Shown here: one piece after another, positions 25,343-38,373 of the stretch | Layout of the letters: each line of letters begins with the position of its first letter | Numbering within the stretch: the stretch's first letter is position 1 | Source: Dipetalonema caudispina | Lineage: Eukaryota > Nematoda > Chromadorea > Rhabditida > Onchocercidae | NCBI GenBank assembly: GCA_013365325.1 | Contig: JABVXV010000123.1 | Location: 91,729-155,728, forward strand | DNA length: 64,000 nucleotides | Direction: 5' to 3' | Notes under the pieces: model-generated | Databases searched by the model: none | What the model saw: only the letters and a program-made list of their open reading frames with translations | What the model was told of the DNA's origin: nothing | Position numbers and translations under genes: made by a program

Positions 25343-27275
25343 GGAAATTATTGATTGAAATAAAATTATTTAAGGCTAACTTTTTTGTATTTTATTCATC
25401 TATTGAAATCATAATTTTGAAAATTTTTCAAAGAAAAAGCAATTACTTCTAAAAATTTTTTTATTTTCAAAATTACAAATGATGAAGATAAAGCATTGAG
25501 AAAATGTTTACATTTGTAAAATTTTAAACCAAAACAAAACAATTCGAATGGATCAAAAGTACAGTACAAATAAGTAAAAAAGTAATGAAAGTATAGTTGT
25601 GAAGTTTAAAAAAAAAAAAAAAAACATATAGAGTAGATGGTATAAAAATTATATTTTTCATTGTAATTTTTATTTTTCAATCAGCTAAATGATTTTGACA
25701 TAGCTATTTACCATAAAGAACTTTCTATCTATTTCGTAATTCAGTATCTTTATTCATTAATTCGATATATGTATTCTCTAGTTCAGCATATCCATTCCAG
25801 TATATCGATCTATCTTAGTTTATTCATCTATTCATTATTTCAATATATTTATTCAATATTTTCTACTATAGTAATGTTGTAATAACATACCACTTCATCA
25901 TGCGAATAATAAAATTATATTTAAAATACTAAAAAATTATGCCCAAGAGCAATTAATTTTTTTTTTTTTTCGCTACAACTAAGAAGAATGTTAGAAATTA
26001 GATATTTCAACTGATTAAACTATATTTGTAATAAAGGATCGAAAAGAAAAAAAAGTAACCGAATTAATATTTTTGTTTATCAAAAGAAAGAAAAAATTTG
26101 GAAATAAACGCTGCATCGATTACTATCTGAACGATCACCGCTGTAATATACGACAGGATCGAATCAATCAACAGATATAACGATACGATAAGGGTTTATG
26201 AAATTTAATTCTGAAAGATTCCTTTAGTCAGTCATTCTGCAATAGATAGATATTTGGTACCTTAGTACCTGAAAGATTAACATCAGTAGCATTTTGAATT
26301 TTGAATAAGATTAATTAATCCTTTTTTTTTGATGCTTCAAAATGATAAATTCTGATTATGTTCCATGTTGATAATAACGAAATGTCTGCAACTTTTACAG
26401 GATCATTTTAAACTTTTTGGTCACAGTTTGGTACTTACAACAAACATAGGTGCTAGTAGATAATACATGAAAAGCTAATAAGTAAGATACATGCAAAATG
26501 CTTTTCAAATTTTTACTGTATTTTTGATATGATTTATTACGATTAGTTTTAGTTAAACTGTAGAAATTAATGAAAATTATAGCATTTTTTCTTTCAAGAT
26601 GATAACGAGAGATTACACTTATGGATTTTAAGCAATTTAAATATCTTAAAATAACGATTTATGCAACCATAAGTTAGCAATAATTCATTATTGTCTCGTA
26701 TTTTAAATTAGATAATTTTAATTTCATTTCTATTATTTTGTTGTTAAACATTTTCTTCAGTAATTTACACATCGTGTCCTTATTTTGAATCAAACTTCAA
26801 TGAAATTATTCTAATTTCACCTGCAATATTTGCAATTGTTAATAGTAATTTAAAAAATGCACTAAACATCCGTTTTGAATAAAAATCTATTTTGAATTAT
26901 TTCAATTCCATTCCCAATATATCATTGATAGTGTAGCAAAAAAAGCAAGCAATATTCATATTTAAAAATAAATTCAAATTAATCCAATTTATAATTTCCT
27001 CTTCAAAAGCTATCAATCTCCTTCAGAAAATATAAACACAATTAAATGAATAATGGTTTATGGTTTAGGATAAGCTTTTTTCATTCCAACCCTCATATCG
27101 TTTGTAATCATGGTGATTTACTAGAAATGCAAATCAGACCAGAGTTAGATTGGTAGTGTTTAGTTGTTTTACAATTAGAGGAGGAAGGTAGGTAGGGGAG
27201 ATTTGTGCCGTTTTGATATTGATGGTTAGGTGTTTTTTAAGCAATCACCTTTCAGAAAATGATTGATTGGCGTGA

Positions 27276-27285
27276 ATCACGTGAT
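27276..27285. promoter_or_regulatory. Palindromic E-box ATCACGTGAT
   Basis: A 10-bp perfect palindrome containing TCACGTGA lies about 780 bases upstream of the akirin start. CACGTG sites with this flank are bound by bHLH-ZIP factors of the TFEB/HLH-30 type. A single site is weak evidence. Confidence 0.3.
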
Positions 27286-28010
27286 ACTTGATGTGGTGAT
27301 GTAAAAACGTGGCAAAAGTTTTACACAAAATAATCTTCGTTAAATGTTATATTTCTTTCTTAAATGATGTTCACTGTACTGTTTGTAGTTTTCCTGACCT
27401 TACCTAAAGTTTCCTAAAGTAGAATTGTGAAATTGATTTCACAATATCTTCTTTCTTCTTTCCGTTTTTCTGCTACCCTTTCAACATTCATATATATGTT
27501 CTAGTTAGATTTCACGTATAAAGAGATAGATTTTCACGATAATTCCAGTAGTGTTCATGCAGGTAATAGAAAGTAGAATTGAAGACAGCAACATCTCTAA
27601 TTTAGCTCTTCCTGTGAAATTTAATCGATAATGAAGTGCAGCTTTGTGCACATACAAGCGAGCGTGATCATGTTTATTAAAGCTTATTAATCATACTAAT
27701 AATGATAGTAATAACAGTAATAGTAATGGTAATAATAGTAGTGATTAGAAGACTTTCTCAGACCAAGCATATTTAGCTGTTCGATAAATGTCCCTATATT
27801 CGGTCGATGTTTGCAGATTGCACATGAAGAGGTAGGAGAACGTAGTAGGATCGCTGCTACTTTCGGACAGGATTGCTGACCTAACTGAAAATTTCTCGGG
27901 CAATTGAGGAACTGTTGATATGCAATGCCTCTTACACATTGTAGACGTATTTATTGCTTCTAAGCGTACTCCACTGAATTGTGTCAGAGAGTCGGAAAAT
28001 AGTTGATGCA

Positions 28011-28024
28011 AGATGTTTTTTCAG
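28011..28024 (+). other. Probable trans-splice acceptor of akirin
   Basis: ATGTTTTTTCAG ends at 28024 and leaves a 36-base leader before the akirin ATG. An in-frame ATG at 28013 lies inside this acceptor and would be removed from the mature message, so it is not the start. Confidence 0.55.
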
Positions 28025-28060
28025 GTAAATTTAACTTGTGATAGTGCGATTAATATATCC

Positions 28061-28806
28061 ATGGCGTGCGGAGTTGCATTAAAGAGGCCATATGATTATG
28101 ATGATTATCTAATTGCGGAAGGAAGCGAAGTAAAACGTGCACGTCATACGCAAACGCATTGCTCACCATTTCGTGCACAAATTGGTACTATCGCTGCGTC
28201 TTTACCGGCTTCAGGTGCATCGAGTGCTTTGATGCAACTACGAGATCCAAAAGTAATACCATTTTATTGTTTTTACACGTTGGTTCATTACTGTAGTTTG
28301 GATTACAGTTTTATGTGGGCATTAATGAAAGATTATATTATTCGTTTGTTGTCATATTCACGGTATGAATAATTTCGTGACGGGGACGGCTTTATATCAT
28401 TATCGTGCAGGAGGCTTACCATGCCAATTATCAAATGTTCCATCGTTAGTTAAAGTAATAACTGTTTGGGTAGTTTCTTTTCAGTTTGTTTGAATCTTCA
28501 AAAAATAATTCTGTGTATTTAAGCTGCTCAGTGCACATCTGTTTCGTAGACCATTTTTCCAGCAGAGCGGTTTTTTATTGATCACTGTTTATAGCTTTGG
28601 AATGTACTAAGAAAGAAAAGTTTTTTTCGAGTTTGCATAAATTTTCGATATTGCAGGATCGTGAAGCCTACGACAACTCACCATTTGCCCAAGTTGGCAA
28701 TAATTTGCAGCTTTCATCGGGACAGCTAGAATCATATTTGCGGGCTGAAGTAAGTGGTGTATAAACGAGTAGATATGTATTTGAGTTCTAGAAAGTGTTG
28801 CTGAGT

Positions 28807-28855
<49 letters not shown>

Positions 28856-30098
28856 TGTATGTGTGTGTATGTGTGCATGTGCGCGCATGGACCACTTTCC
28901 ATTCATCATACTTTGAGATTCGATCTATATTCTGGATTTCATGCATAACACATCATTTTTAGGTACGTTATCTGAAACGTCGCCATCTAATTCCACATCG
29001 CACGCTCACTTCAAGCGTAGTGAGCGCAAACGACGGTGAGGGGAGTGGTGCTCTACAGCAGTACGGGTCTCAGTTTTCTTGTAATTTAGTATCTGGAAAT
29101 GGAACGAATTCGGAACATCGTTATCGTGAGGCACCGTTATCACCAAATAATAATGTGAGCTGTATAGAAATTTTCAAAAGGGTTGATTTCTTAAACCTTT
29201 CAGATTGCATCCAAATATGTTATAGTAAAAGCAATAAGTGATTGACTTGCCAGAGCTCTTGAGTCGCTCTGGTTGTGTTTCACTCGTAATAAGGGCATAT
29301 ACATAATGTATCCAGAAATTGATCTTTGCGCGTATAATTTCAATATTAATGGAATTTCAGTCGGGCAGCGAATCGGAAGGCGAAACAAATGTGCAGAAAA
29401 CGTCATCAATGAAAGACTTGTACGAGAAACCACAGTTTTCTCTAAAACAGGTAAGCGTTTGGACCGCAAACTACATTTTTTTTGGACAAGTTGCATGGAT
29501 GATTAATTCCACGAAATTATTGAAGCCAGAAGAATTATTCATGCTCAGAATTGTTGTGGATTGTTTCTTCTAACTTTCCAACAGTAGCTTGCACACTTCA
29601 GTAGGTTCTACACACCTACTGAAATGTATAAGCTACTATCAAGTTGTTAGAAAAAAGAGGAATGATCAACAGTTATCCGTCTTAAGGAAGATGAATGATC
29701 TTTGGGTTCTAGATTTTCCGATTTTCAGGTGATGATGATCTGTGAAAGGCTGTTGAAGCAGCAGGAAGTGCGTCTTAGATATGAATATGAAACAGTATTG
29801 AACCAACGCTTAGAAGGTAATTTCTATTTGTTGCATGTGTGAATGAATAAATTTTTTTAGCGATGGTTGAAAAAACATGCCGCCTCTCATTTGGAAAACA
29901 TTTCCATGTCACCCCAACTTCTCTTTTCTCTTTTTCTCTCACCCACATATTTCTCTTTTCAAAGTTGAAATATGTTTATTTCAAAGGATTGCAAGAATTT
30001 TTTTTTCAGAGCAGCATGAACAATATGTGCAGTTTGCTCGCGAACAAATTGAGCGTCAACATCAAGATGATGGTGTGGAATTATCTTACCTTTCCTAA
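28061..30098 (+). CDS. akir-1: Akirin
   Basis: Akirins are small nuclear proteins that link transcription factors to SWI/SNF-type chromatin remodelling; in animals they act in innate immune gene expression, muscle development and proteasome import. Exons 28061-28252, 28657-28749, 28963-29154, 29361-29450, 29729-29816 and 30010-30098 are in phase and give 247 residues. The diagnostic N-terminus MACGVALKRP is present, followed by a basic KRAR nuclear-localisation-like stretch. The C-terminal part has the family block EKPQFSLKQ then VMMICERLLKQQEVRLRYEY and ends in a helical EQHEQYVQFAREQIERQ and SYLS. This N-terminus and the SYxS ending are hallmarks of the family. The middle (Gly/Ser/Asn-rich, SNDGEGSG-like) is variable. 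AATAAA at 30621-30626 is a candidate polyadenylation signal. A hairpin lies in intron 4 and a TG repeat in intron 2. Confidence 0.95.
28805..28888. repeat. TG dinucleotide microsatellite
   Basis: A long (TG)n run with TATG interruptions in akirin intron 2. The antisense frame reads His-Thr repeats and is not a gene. Confidence 0.97.
29583..29637 (-). ncRNA. Imperfect hairpin, microRNA-precursor-like candidate
   Basis: Arms 29583-29606 and 29614-29637 pair over 24 positions with three imperfect pairs and a 7-base loop. Read as minus-strand RNA two of those three become G-U pairs; read as plus-strand RNA only one does. Weaker pairing continues outward (CTAAC with GTTAG). The element lies in akirin intron 4. 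Size and shape fit a small microRNA precursor, but no known microRNA is recognised and expression is unknown. Confidence 0.35.
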
Positions 30099-30620
30099 CT
30101 TTGAATTTCTTATTTCATTCACGCTAATGATGTTGGGTAAATGACGTCATTTCCTCATTCGGTGGGTATTTGTCCATTATGACAGATTGTTCTAGCGATG
30201 ATGCCTTACAGTGAATAGTTCGTTGACCGCTTTCCAATTATGTCTTTTTTTTTATTGAAGTTGAACATTACTATGCTTTCCCAGTTCTTTTTATACTTCC
30301 CTTACAGGTAATTTCTTTTCATGATTTTCGAATTTATGAAATGTGTAAAACGGCTGTGTAGTAGTGGAATATGTTTTAAGCTCTTTTTAATGTTCAAGAT
30401 AATGTTCTGTTGATTGAAAAGAGCTTTCCAAAATTATTCAATTTACGAAGTTTTTTTACAAAGATTTCTGTGATTTGCGGAATGTTTTTGGTCATTTCTT
30501 TTTGTCTTTGTTATGAAGAACTCACTGCAATTAAATGCCTCTCTTACTCCGCTATAAACGCATGAAATCATGCTCGTAGCATTGGAAGATTGTAAATTCT
30601 TTCTGGCAATGATGGAAGCA

Positions 30621-30626
30621 AATAAA
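30621..30626 (+). terminator. Candidate polyadenylation signal of akirin
   Basis: A canonical AATAAA about 520 bases after the stop codon. Other AT-rich candidates exist. Confidence 0.3.
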
Positions 30627-32477
30627 GCATATAGTATATATATATATAGTTAGAAAGTTAATATTAAGGTTAACCCAGTTGTTGTAGACTGATCACTGAA
30701 GTACCACTTTTCAGATGGCTTATATATCACTGATCTTTTTCATTATTCTAATTATGGCTCATTGCATTGATTCTAGTAGCGGAAGCATTTATGATCCCAG
30801 CTAACTCTGACCCTTATCCGTAACGTTTTTCATAGCATTACATGCTTCTACACACAATATCTGTCCGGTTTCTTTAAAAGTTTTATTGCAGATGCTCCTT
30901 TATATATATATATTTATATACGCTAAGGAATGAAATTATTATTGGGTCATTTCATATCAAGCTTCTATTAGTATATAGGACAATTCCGCTGATGTTACGC
31001 AATTAGCCTGAGTGATATATCGCGCTTTTACATGTATCACAGTGACTTCAGTAAAACAGTTTTTCCGATTTTGGAATTGCGTTTGTGTTTGTTGATGCAA
31101 AAGTTTTTTTCAGAAGTATCAGGTTCTTGTCATTTCAATCAAAGTCAATAGACAATATTGCCTTTTTTCATTTCCTTGAAACTTCAGTGGAGAAGGAGAA
31201 AGAAGGAAGTATATATCCTTTTAATATTCAGTTGGGAAACTTTAAGGAGGGATTATTGAGATAAAGCTGTTACTGTTCTCGTCAATAATAAATTTAACAA
31301 CACAATGCACCAGGATAATGACGGATAAGAGAGTTAGGCAGGCTATTCAATGTTGTATATCCGATTTGTCGATAACGAATAGATTTTGTCCGAGGCATTG
31401 AAATCGATTCTTCACGAAGACATGAATGCAACGAGAGGAATATGATTTGAATTGAGGAAGATACGATTGTTAGTGTGGCAGCAGTCACATCAACTCAATC
31501 TTTCTCTGTTTTTATCACGAAATTTGACCTTACCAAAAGATCAATTTTATTTTCAGCAAAAAATTAGCTTTTAATATATATTTTTTCTTCGAATATATTT
31601 ATGGATGAAAATTAGGAACTGAAATGGGTATGCAATTTTAATTAAATAATTGATATATTGTGGGTTTATGTATAATCGTGTCCTGCAAACAATTATGGCA
31701 GGAAAACTGCACTGAATTTCTTTCATATTTCTAGTTTAGATCTGCTCAAGGTCAAAAGGTGACGACTCATAATATTCTGCTACATTGATGAATTATTTTT
31801 CCTCTATTAAGTTGATCATGTTGACTGTAAATTGGAGTGATTTTTCACACATTTTCCTTGAAAGATATATTAGGAAGTCATCAAAGAACCCAATGGAATT
31901 TGTTTATATCTGTTGCGATCGCTATAAGATTGGAGCTGATAATATCATTAATAAATTCTTTAATACTATTCATTCATATTGAATTTTGTTAGATTAACAA
32001 TAATTGAGAAGTATAAAAACATCCAAGGGATATTTAAACTAATAGAATTTCGACAAATGCTTATTTTTTTGTTGAAAAATGAATTCATAACAATAAAATT
32101 TTATTTAGAAATAATAAAAGATTTTTTTTTCTACACATAAAATAATCTATCAAACTGCACCATTAACAATTATATGAAAGTCAAATACACTGTTCAAACT
32201 AAAACAAAAAAAAAAAAAAAAGAAAAAAATGAATACTCTGTTAGAAAAAAAAAACTCGTAATATATAAATATTGAAAAAAAAATCAAATAATTTCTTACT
32301 TATTTCAAACAAAATTTGAAGAAAATTCTTTTTCATACTAATTTTTCAATTTTTTAGAGGAGCATTTAACTTTCAGAAATTTATATTTAAATTTTTGCAT
32401 TAATAAAAATAATAAACATTACTGAATCTATCACAGTTTAACTACATTGAGCATCTATAACTTACCAAATGTTATAT
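30627..32477. other. Intergenic, no gene seen
   Basis: Short TATATA runs near 30640 and 30900 and a few motif-free open frames on both strands. It separates the 3' ends of two convergent genes. Confidence 0.6.
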
Positions 32478-34972
32478 TTAAAGTGATTTTGGACGTTTAG
32501 TTATATAAATGAATCGTGGACGAGTAGAACCGATCGTTTCATCCGGATAGCCGGTTATCAGTAGTCCTGATGTGGTAGTAGCAGTAGTAGTAGTAGTAGT
32601 AGTAGCTGTTGTTGTTGTTGTTGTTGTTGTTGTTATTGTTGTTATTGCTGTTTTTAGTTCTATCTCTTCTTTTTGTATTGTACTAATTTTGTTTTCTTTA
32701 TCTTCTGAAAAATTATTACTGCTATCATAATGATTAATTGAATAATTGACGAAACATTTTATGATATAACAAATAAAATCCAATACCATTTATAAACATC
32801 ATAATAGTGATCCATTTTTAACTATTTGATTAAAATCTAAATTATGAAGTGCTCATGCAAGTATTATTTGATGATAAAAACAAAATTATTAAAAGTATCA
32901 TTGTTTAATAGAATTTATCATATTTTTAAGTATCTGATAACAAATCTAATGCTCTTATAATGATTATTTTGTATTAGTATACAAATATATTGTCAAGATT
33001 TAATCTTCCTTATGAATACAGAAAATTTCTACGAATTAATTGAAAATTATTAAATTGATAATTAAAAGATAATAACCTTTTCTAACTTCCTGTTCATGCA
33101 ATGATATGCCACGAATTTGCTCAGTTTCACTATCTTTAGTATCACCAATTGCAATGCGACGATTTGGTGCAAGATAGTTTGCAATATCGCTAAGGTGTTG
33201 TGATTGATAGAACTTCCTTTCGTCAATTCTAGGAAGCTGCTGTTGTTCTACTTTAGGATAAAATTCATCTTTATGTGTTAAATCTACAACTTGATCCTGG
33301 AAATCCTAAAAGATTATATTTCTTTTTCAATTCAATACATTATTGATTTAATAAATGAAAAAAATGCCAAAAAAAAGAGCATCGAAAATATTTCAAATTC
33401 ACGAAAATGTAAATATTAGTAAATTTTTTTATCTTCTAAAAATTTCAGAAAAAAAAGAAATGCATTTAAGATTATCTGCTTAAAATGTAAAATAATTGAT
33501 TTGTAGAAGAAGAATGGATCAAATGTAATTAGATTGTAATTTAAGTAAAATTTATAAATTTAGTAATTTTTAAAAAATTCCAATTTTCTCTTATTTGCAG
33601 TTATTTCATTTAAACTATTCCTTTAATTATTGTAACCGAAAATGCAATTTTCGTACGCTCACTTTCAATTTTATCCTACTTCTGTTTATTAACGATAATC
33701 GACCTATTCTATTTAAGACTATAAAATAATTAACATAATGGAATAATATAATAACTAATAATAGTAATAATAATAATAATAGTAATAATAATAAAAAGGA
33801 ATATTATTATTGTTCCTCATAACAATACAATATAATAATAATAATAAACATTTATTACTTTTTTATTGCATATCTTATCATAGGCCAATCATTCTCTTTT
33901 TTTTAGAACAAATTCCTTGCAAAAATTTGTACTTCTTTATTTTTTCGAAATTTCTAAAATATTAAAATTATTTAACATATAACATTAGAGAAAAAAAAAA
34001 AAAGGTTTACCATATATATTTAACTAACCTTGTTTTCCTGATCACTAGTAACCGGAAGAATTTTGGATGCTAATTGATGTTGATACTGTAAAGATGATGC
34101 TAATGAGTTGATTTGAATTTTTGTACCATTCCAATTATGATCATTTTCTACAATCGTTATATCTTCAAGTCCACTATTCACATTATGAAATAATGGCTTA
34201 TCATTAAAATCACCATCATCATCACCTGTAATAATTGAGTTTTTCATCGAATTTAAATTTTGTTTAAATTAATAAAATGATTCATTTTTCCAACAATAAA
34301 TGCTATAATTTTCTTACATTTAGAATCAATAATATTCAAATGGTATTGAAATATTCAAAAGCTATACTTGCTGAAATCTTAATTAAGTTTGGAAAAAAGT
34401 ATTATCAAATATTATTACCAATTGAAAACATTCTAAAATAATCTCTCCTTTCGCAGCTCGAAGGAGCAGAGAAAAGTGATAATAAGTAAAAGAATAGTTT
34501 AAATAAACAAAAATGTTACTTTCACAGATCTTTTCCAAAAGTCATTTTAGAACGAATTGGATATTAGATTCGAAATGATGTAATTACGCAACATTTTCAT
34601 ATATATTCTATCTAAGGTGAAACAGAGTAAAGGTAAAGGTAAAGAACATTTAAATGAAATAGTTTCGTTGCTAAAATTACCGTTATAATTTTCCTTATCA
34701 TTCGGTATTTCATCATATTCAATGACAGCTGATAATGATGAAATTTCAGGACGTTGTTTTGGAATATTTTCATGCTGAATGTTTGATGATAGAACAAATG
34801 ATTGTTTTGATTTTACATTTGAAATTTCATCTCCATATTTTTGCACATTTTTATGATTGATGTTGTAAATTGATGATAATGATACTGGCATATGAGTTGA
34901 ACTTTCATAAAAATTTTCATTCTTCTTCTTCGTTTTCATTTTTGTCAATTGTTGTTGCTGTTGTGGTTTTCT
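32478..34972 (-). CDS. Downstream in-phase exons: long collagen tail or separate gene
   Basis: Four exons join in phase: 34972-34681, 34225-34029, 33305-33077 and 32704-32478. They encode a hydrophilic, low-complexity protein of about 314 residues: Gln/Lys-rich start (RKPQQQQQLTKMKTKKK), an Asn/Ser/Glu-rich middle, a DDDGDFNDK acidic patch, then a run of about 30 Thr residues before SGLLITGYPDETIGSTRPRF and KRPKSL at the end. The first exon starts in phase 0. The collagen's last exon can also end in phase 0 if the GTTTAA over its stop is used as a donor, so one 601-residue collagen with a long Thr-rich tail is possible. Otherwise this is an independent gene starting at an internal Met. I recognise no domain. 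Confidence 0.5.
32572..32652. repeat. TAG and GTT triplet repeats encoding polythreonine
   Basis: On the minus strand these read ACT/ACA/ACC codons, giving the Thr-rich tract of the last exon, with Ala interruptions. Confidence 0.9.
33754..33846. repeat. AAT trinucleotide repeat
   Basis: An interrupted run of AAT/TAA triplets in an intron of the downstream-exon gene. Confidence 0.85.
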
Positions 34973-35252
34973 CTAAATAATTCTTTTTTTTTTTCTCTTT
35001 TTTTTTTCATCTGGAAATAATAGTGTAAAAGAAGTTTGAATGAAGAGAAAAATGTTTGCAGTAGCTTTTAGAAAATGTAAAAAACAAATTTATTTTTTAA
35101 AATTTCAACTCTCAGTGCTTCTTCCTCTTTTCCTCTCTCTCTTAAATGAAATGATATGTAAAGATTTTTTTATTTAAGAAAAGTATAAGACAAAAAAAAA
35201 AAAGCTGTTTGGTTTAGATTGATATCGATTTTTAACCGAAGATACTATAATT

Positions 35253-36574
35253 TTAAACTTCATAAGTTAAGTTTCTGTTTGTAGGACTTTCCAAGAATAT
35301 ATTAGTCACCGTTTGCTTTGCATCAAGTAATTTCATTTCTAATGGGCAGGGACAGAAGACTGCATTGGCACCAGGTTCACCGACTGGTCCTCGATTACCT
35401 CTGGGACCAAAATTCCCAGGAAGACCATCCATTCCCTTAACACCTTTCTTACCATCCGGTCCAGGAGGTCCATATACATAGTTTCGCTTACCTAAAAATT
35501 AAGGTTCTATATCTGAAGTTATAAAGTTTTTAATTTATCAGTTAGACATGAAAATTATAATTGAAATGCTAAAAGTTACCTCGAGGACCTTGTGGTCCAG
35601 TTCTACCGATTGATCCAGGCAATCCTTTTGGACCCGGTTCCCCAATACCACCTGTAGCGGGTTTTCCATCCGGTCCTTTTGGGCCTCTCATTCCACTTGT
35701 TCCATTATAACCTTCTTCGCCTTCTGAGCCAATTTCACCTGAAATAAACAAATCAAGAGATTGACAAATTTCTGCAATAAATCTTGTTAGATTATAAAGA
35801 ATTCATTAAATACCATCTTGGCCATCGGATCCAGGAATTCCCGGAACACCTCGATCACCCTTTGGACCTTGTATCCCTTGATTACCAGGTGCTCCAGGAG
35901 GGCCGCGTTCGCCTCGTGGACAAATGATACATTGTTGCTGTATTTCTTCTAGCAGTTCAACCGTACTTTTTCCTGGTAATCCAGTAGGTCCATCATCACC
36001 TTGTTCTCCATCCTCACCTGGATCTCCTAAAAATAAACTGATTAAATTGATTTAAATATAACTTAGTTTGAACAAAAGTTTACAGTTCTTGCTTAAAACA
36101 CCTGAATACAGTAAATAGTTTATGGATCATACCTGGTGGTCCTGGTGGTCCAACTTCTGGTGGTGGACAAGTACTTATTGACTTTTTCTTGCGCAGCAGT
36201 TCTTGACGTCTCTCAGATAAATGTATATCGCCTATATCGGCTAATAGCTATAAATAAATTATCAAAACTACATTTTACTACAATATTTTAGCTCTTTTTT
36301 AATTTATTACAAAATACTAACTGAAATAATTAGCTAAAAATTATTAAAAATAATAATTTATCTTTTTGATAGAAAAAAAGGACAATAGCTTTTTTTTGTC
36401 ATTTTTAATTACAATAGATAATAAATAGCTAACCTTAAATATTTTCATTCTTTCTTCAACATCATATCTTGTAATAGCAGTATGTTTGAAAAACATTGGT
36501 AATAAAATTAATTGCGCTAATATTGTTAAAGTACTAATTAAGAAAGTTATGCCAGCTATAATACCATAAAACAT
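35253..36574 (-). CDS. Cuticle collagen
   Basis: Nematode cuticle collagens are secreted by the hypodermis and assembled into the exoskeleton. Exons 36574-36434, 36247-36133, 36026-35814, 35738-35580 and 35491-35253 are in phase and give 288 residues, typical for the family. The N-terminus has the usual single hydrophobic segment ([18 protein letters not shown] and onward), then [11 protein letters not shown] and a basic region ([12 protein letters not shown]) that may hold the proprotein-processing site. Gly-X-Y runs follow, starting [19 protein letters not shown], interrupted by a non-collagenous block with CIIC, then a long Gly-X-Y domain from GERGPPG through [10 protein letters not shown]. 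The C-terminal cysteine pair is FCPCP. After it comes a 35-residue tail ending NLTYEV. Cysteines flanking the Gly-X-Y blocks are a hallmark of the family. The ATG directly follows an ATACATTTAG acceptor. The final GTTTAA might instead be a splice donor into the exons at 34972-32478. Confidence 0.92.
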
Positions 36575-37650
36575 CTAAATGTATTAAGTATGAATTAAAT
36601 GTTAAATAATACAAAAAAAAAAAAGACGTTTTACAATCTTAAAATAGAACAAATTTAAATGAAACAGTAAATTAAAATTGAACAATAAGTAAACTGAAGT
36701 GAAACAATAAGACCAATTTAATGGAATGATATAGCAAAGTTAAACAATAAATATATCAGTAAAAAAAAAAGAAAAAATATTGAAATTATTAAAATCATTT
36801 AATCTTTGAAAGAAAGAAATTATTACTTATCAAATATATTGTTATTTCTTATGAAACCTATCTTTTTTAGTACTTTGGGTAAGTCTTTTCAGATTAAAAA
36901 AGGTCAAATTCCAATATTATTACGCTAAAATATGCTTTCAATTATAAATATAACTTTATATGAATTAATTAACAGTGATTGATTAGAACATATATGAAAT
37001 TAAATTCGAAATATATAATGCAAATAAATTTCGAAAACGAGTTAGCAATAATTAATCAATACATGCATGAAATAGAATTCGATGGACGAAAAATGAATGC
37101 CTTCAATTGTAAATAAATTTCGAAAATATAACTTTATATTTGCAATGAATTAGCAAATAAAAGAAATTAAATTGGATAATTATCGAGATTAATTTTACCG
37201 ATTAGTTAATTAATTACTATTAATTATCGAAAAAATACATGCATACATATATAAAAGAATAAGAAATAAATAATATCAAAAAAGAATTTTATCAATCAGG
37301 AACTTAATGAATTTTTATCCACACACATTCATTTATGTACACTACCACTACCAATTCTTCTTTTTTTTTTTTGAAATTCGAAACTATAAGAAGCAATGAA
37401 ATCACTATGAAGTAATTTCATCTGAGAGTGAGAGAGTGAGAGAGAAAGATGGTGAGAAGTGACCTAATTTGAAATAAATGAAAAATCATTTTTTTCTTCC
37501 TTCTTTCAAACGAATATAAATGTAAAGTTTTGAAGTGAGTACTATAATAACCCATGAATAACATTTTTTCTTTTCTCCCTTTCTTTCTCTCTCCCTCTCT
37601 CCCTCTTTTCCCTCTTTATTTCCATATCTTTTGAAAGGAAATTTATTTAA

Positions 37651-37652
<2 letters not shown>

Positions 37653-37687
<35 letters not shown>
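37653..37687. repeat. AT dinucleotide microsatellite
   Basis: An uninterrupted run of alternating A and T. Confidence 0.97.
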
Positions 37688-37691
<4 letters not shown>

Positions 37692-38296
37692 AAATTTTGG
37701 AAAAGAGAAGATAGACAAAGAAATGCTAAACATAATAATCTAATTAATTGGATGAATTAATTAAATTAAAATAAAATGGGTTGGCAGTAAAGTAAGTTAA
37801 TAAATAAATATGAAATGAAAAAATCAAAAAAATTACCACAAAAAAAAAAAAGGAAATAGCTTCTCTTCCTTCTTCTCACTTTATTTGTAATAATAATTTA
37901 GTAAATTTCAAAATAATATTATTTACATTGAAAATTTTTACAAAATTAAATGATAGTAAAAATTATTTCATCCTTTCTTTTCTGTTTTTAAAATAAAATG
38001 AAAAGATAATATATTTGCATTCCATTTAATGTTCTTTCTCAAATCCATCTCCTATATCATCACATCAATTTTTCTTTCAAAATGAAAAATTAAACGGTAA
38101 ATTAAAATATGTCGAAATTTATAAGATAGGACAAAATCATATTTGGAATACTCTTTTATTGGAAAAAAAAAAAGTGGCAAAAAGGAAATCATTTTAAAAG
38201 TTTTTTTGTTCTGGATAGAAGTATTATATCATTCATCATTCTATTTCAGATTTGGATGAATTTAATGAAATCATTTCACATCTAAAATAGAAATCA

Positions 38297-38373
38297 CATG
38301 CAAACACACATACATCACATACATTCACATACAACCACATGCACTCACATACAAACATATACATCCATATAAC
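38297..38373. repeat. Degenerate ACATAC repeat
   Basis: Repeated CACATACA-like units with substitutions, similar in motif to the larger array at 59.4 kb. Confidence 0.8.

Larger units (their letters stand above)
21574..28010. other. Large gene-poor region
   Basis: About 6.4 kb between divergent genes, holding simple and degenerate repeats, one assembly gap and a few short motif-free open frames. A slightly GC-richer patch at 24347-24433 has a 28-codon open frame ending in SILIPPYSPHDFIT, too short to call. Both flanking promoters (dscc1 and akirin) must lie here. Confidence 0.6.

Noticed and set aside
28013..28060. Upstream in-frame ATG for akirin
   Set aside because: It overlaps the TTTTTTCAG acceptor; the family N-terminus MACG starts at 28061.
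28607..28909. Minus-strand His/Thr-repeat open frame
   Set aside because: It is the antisense of the TG microsatellite in akirin intron 2 and has no independent support.
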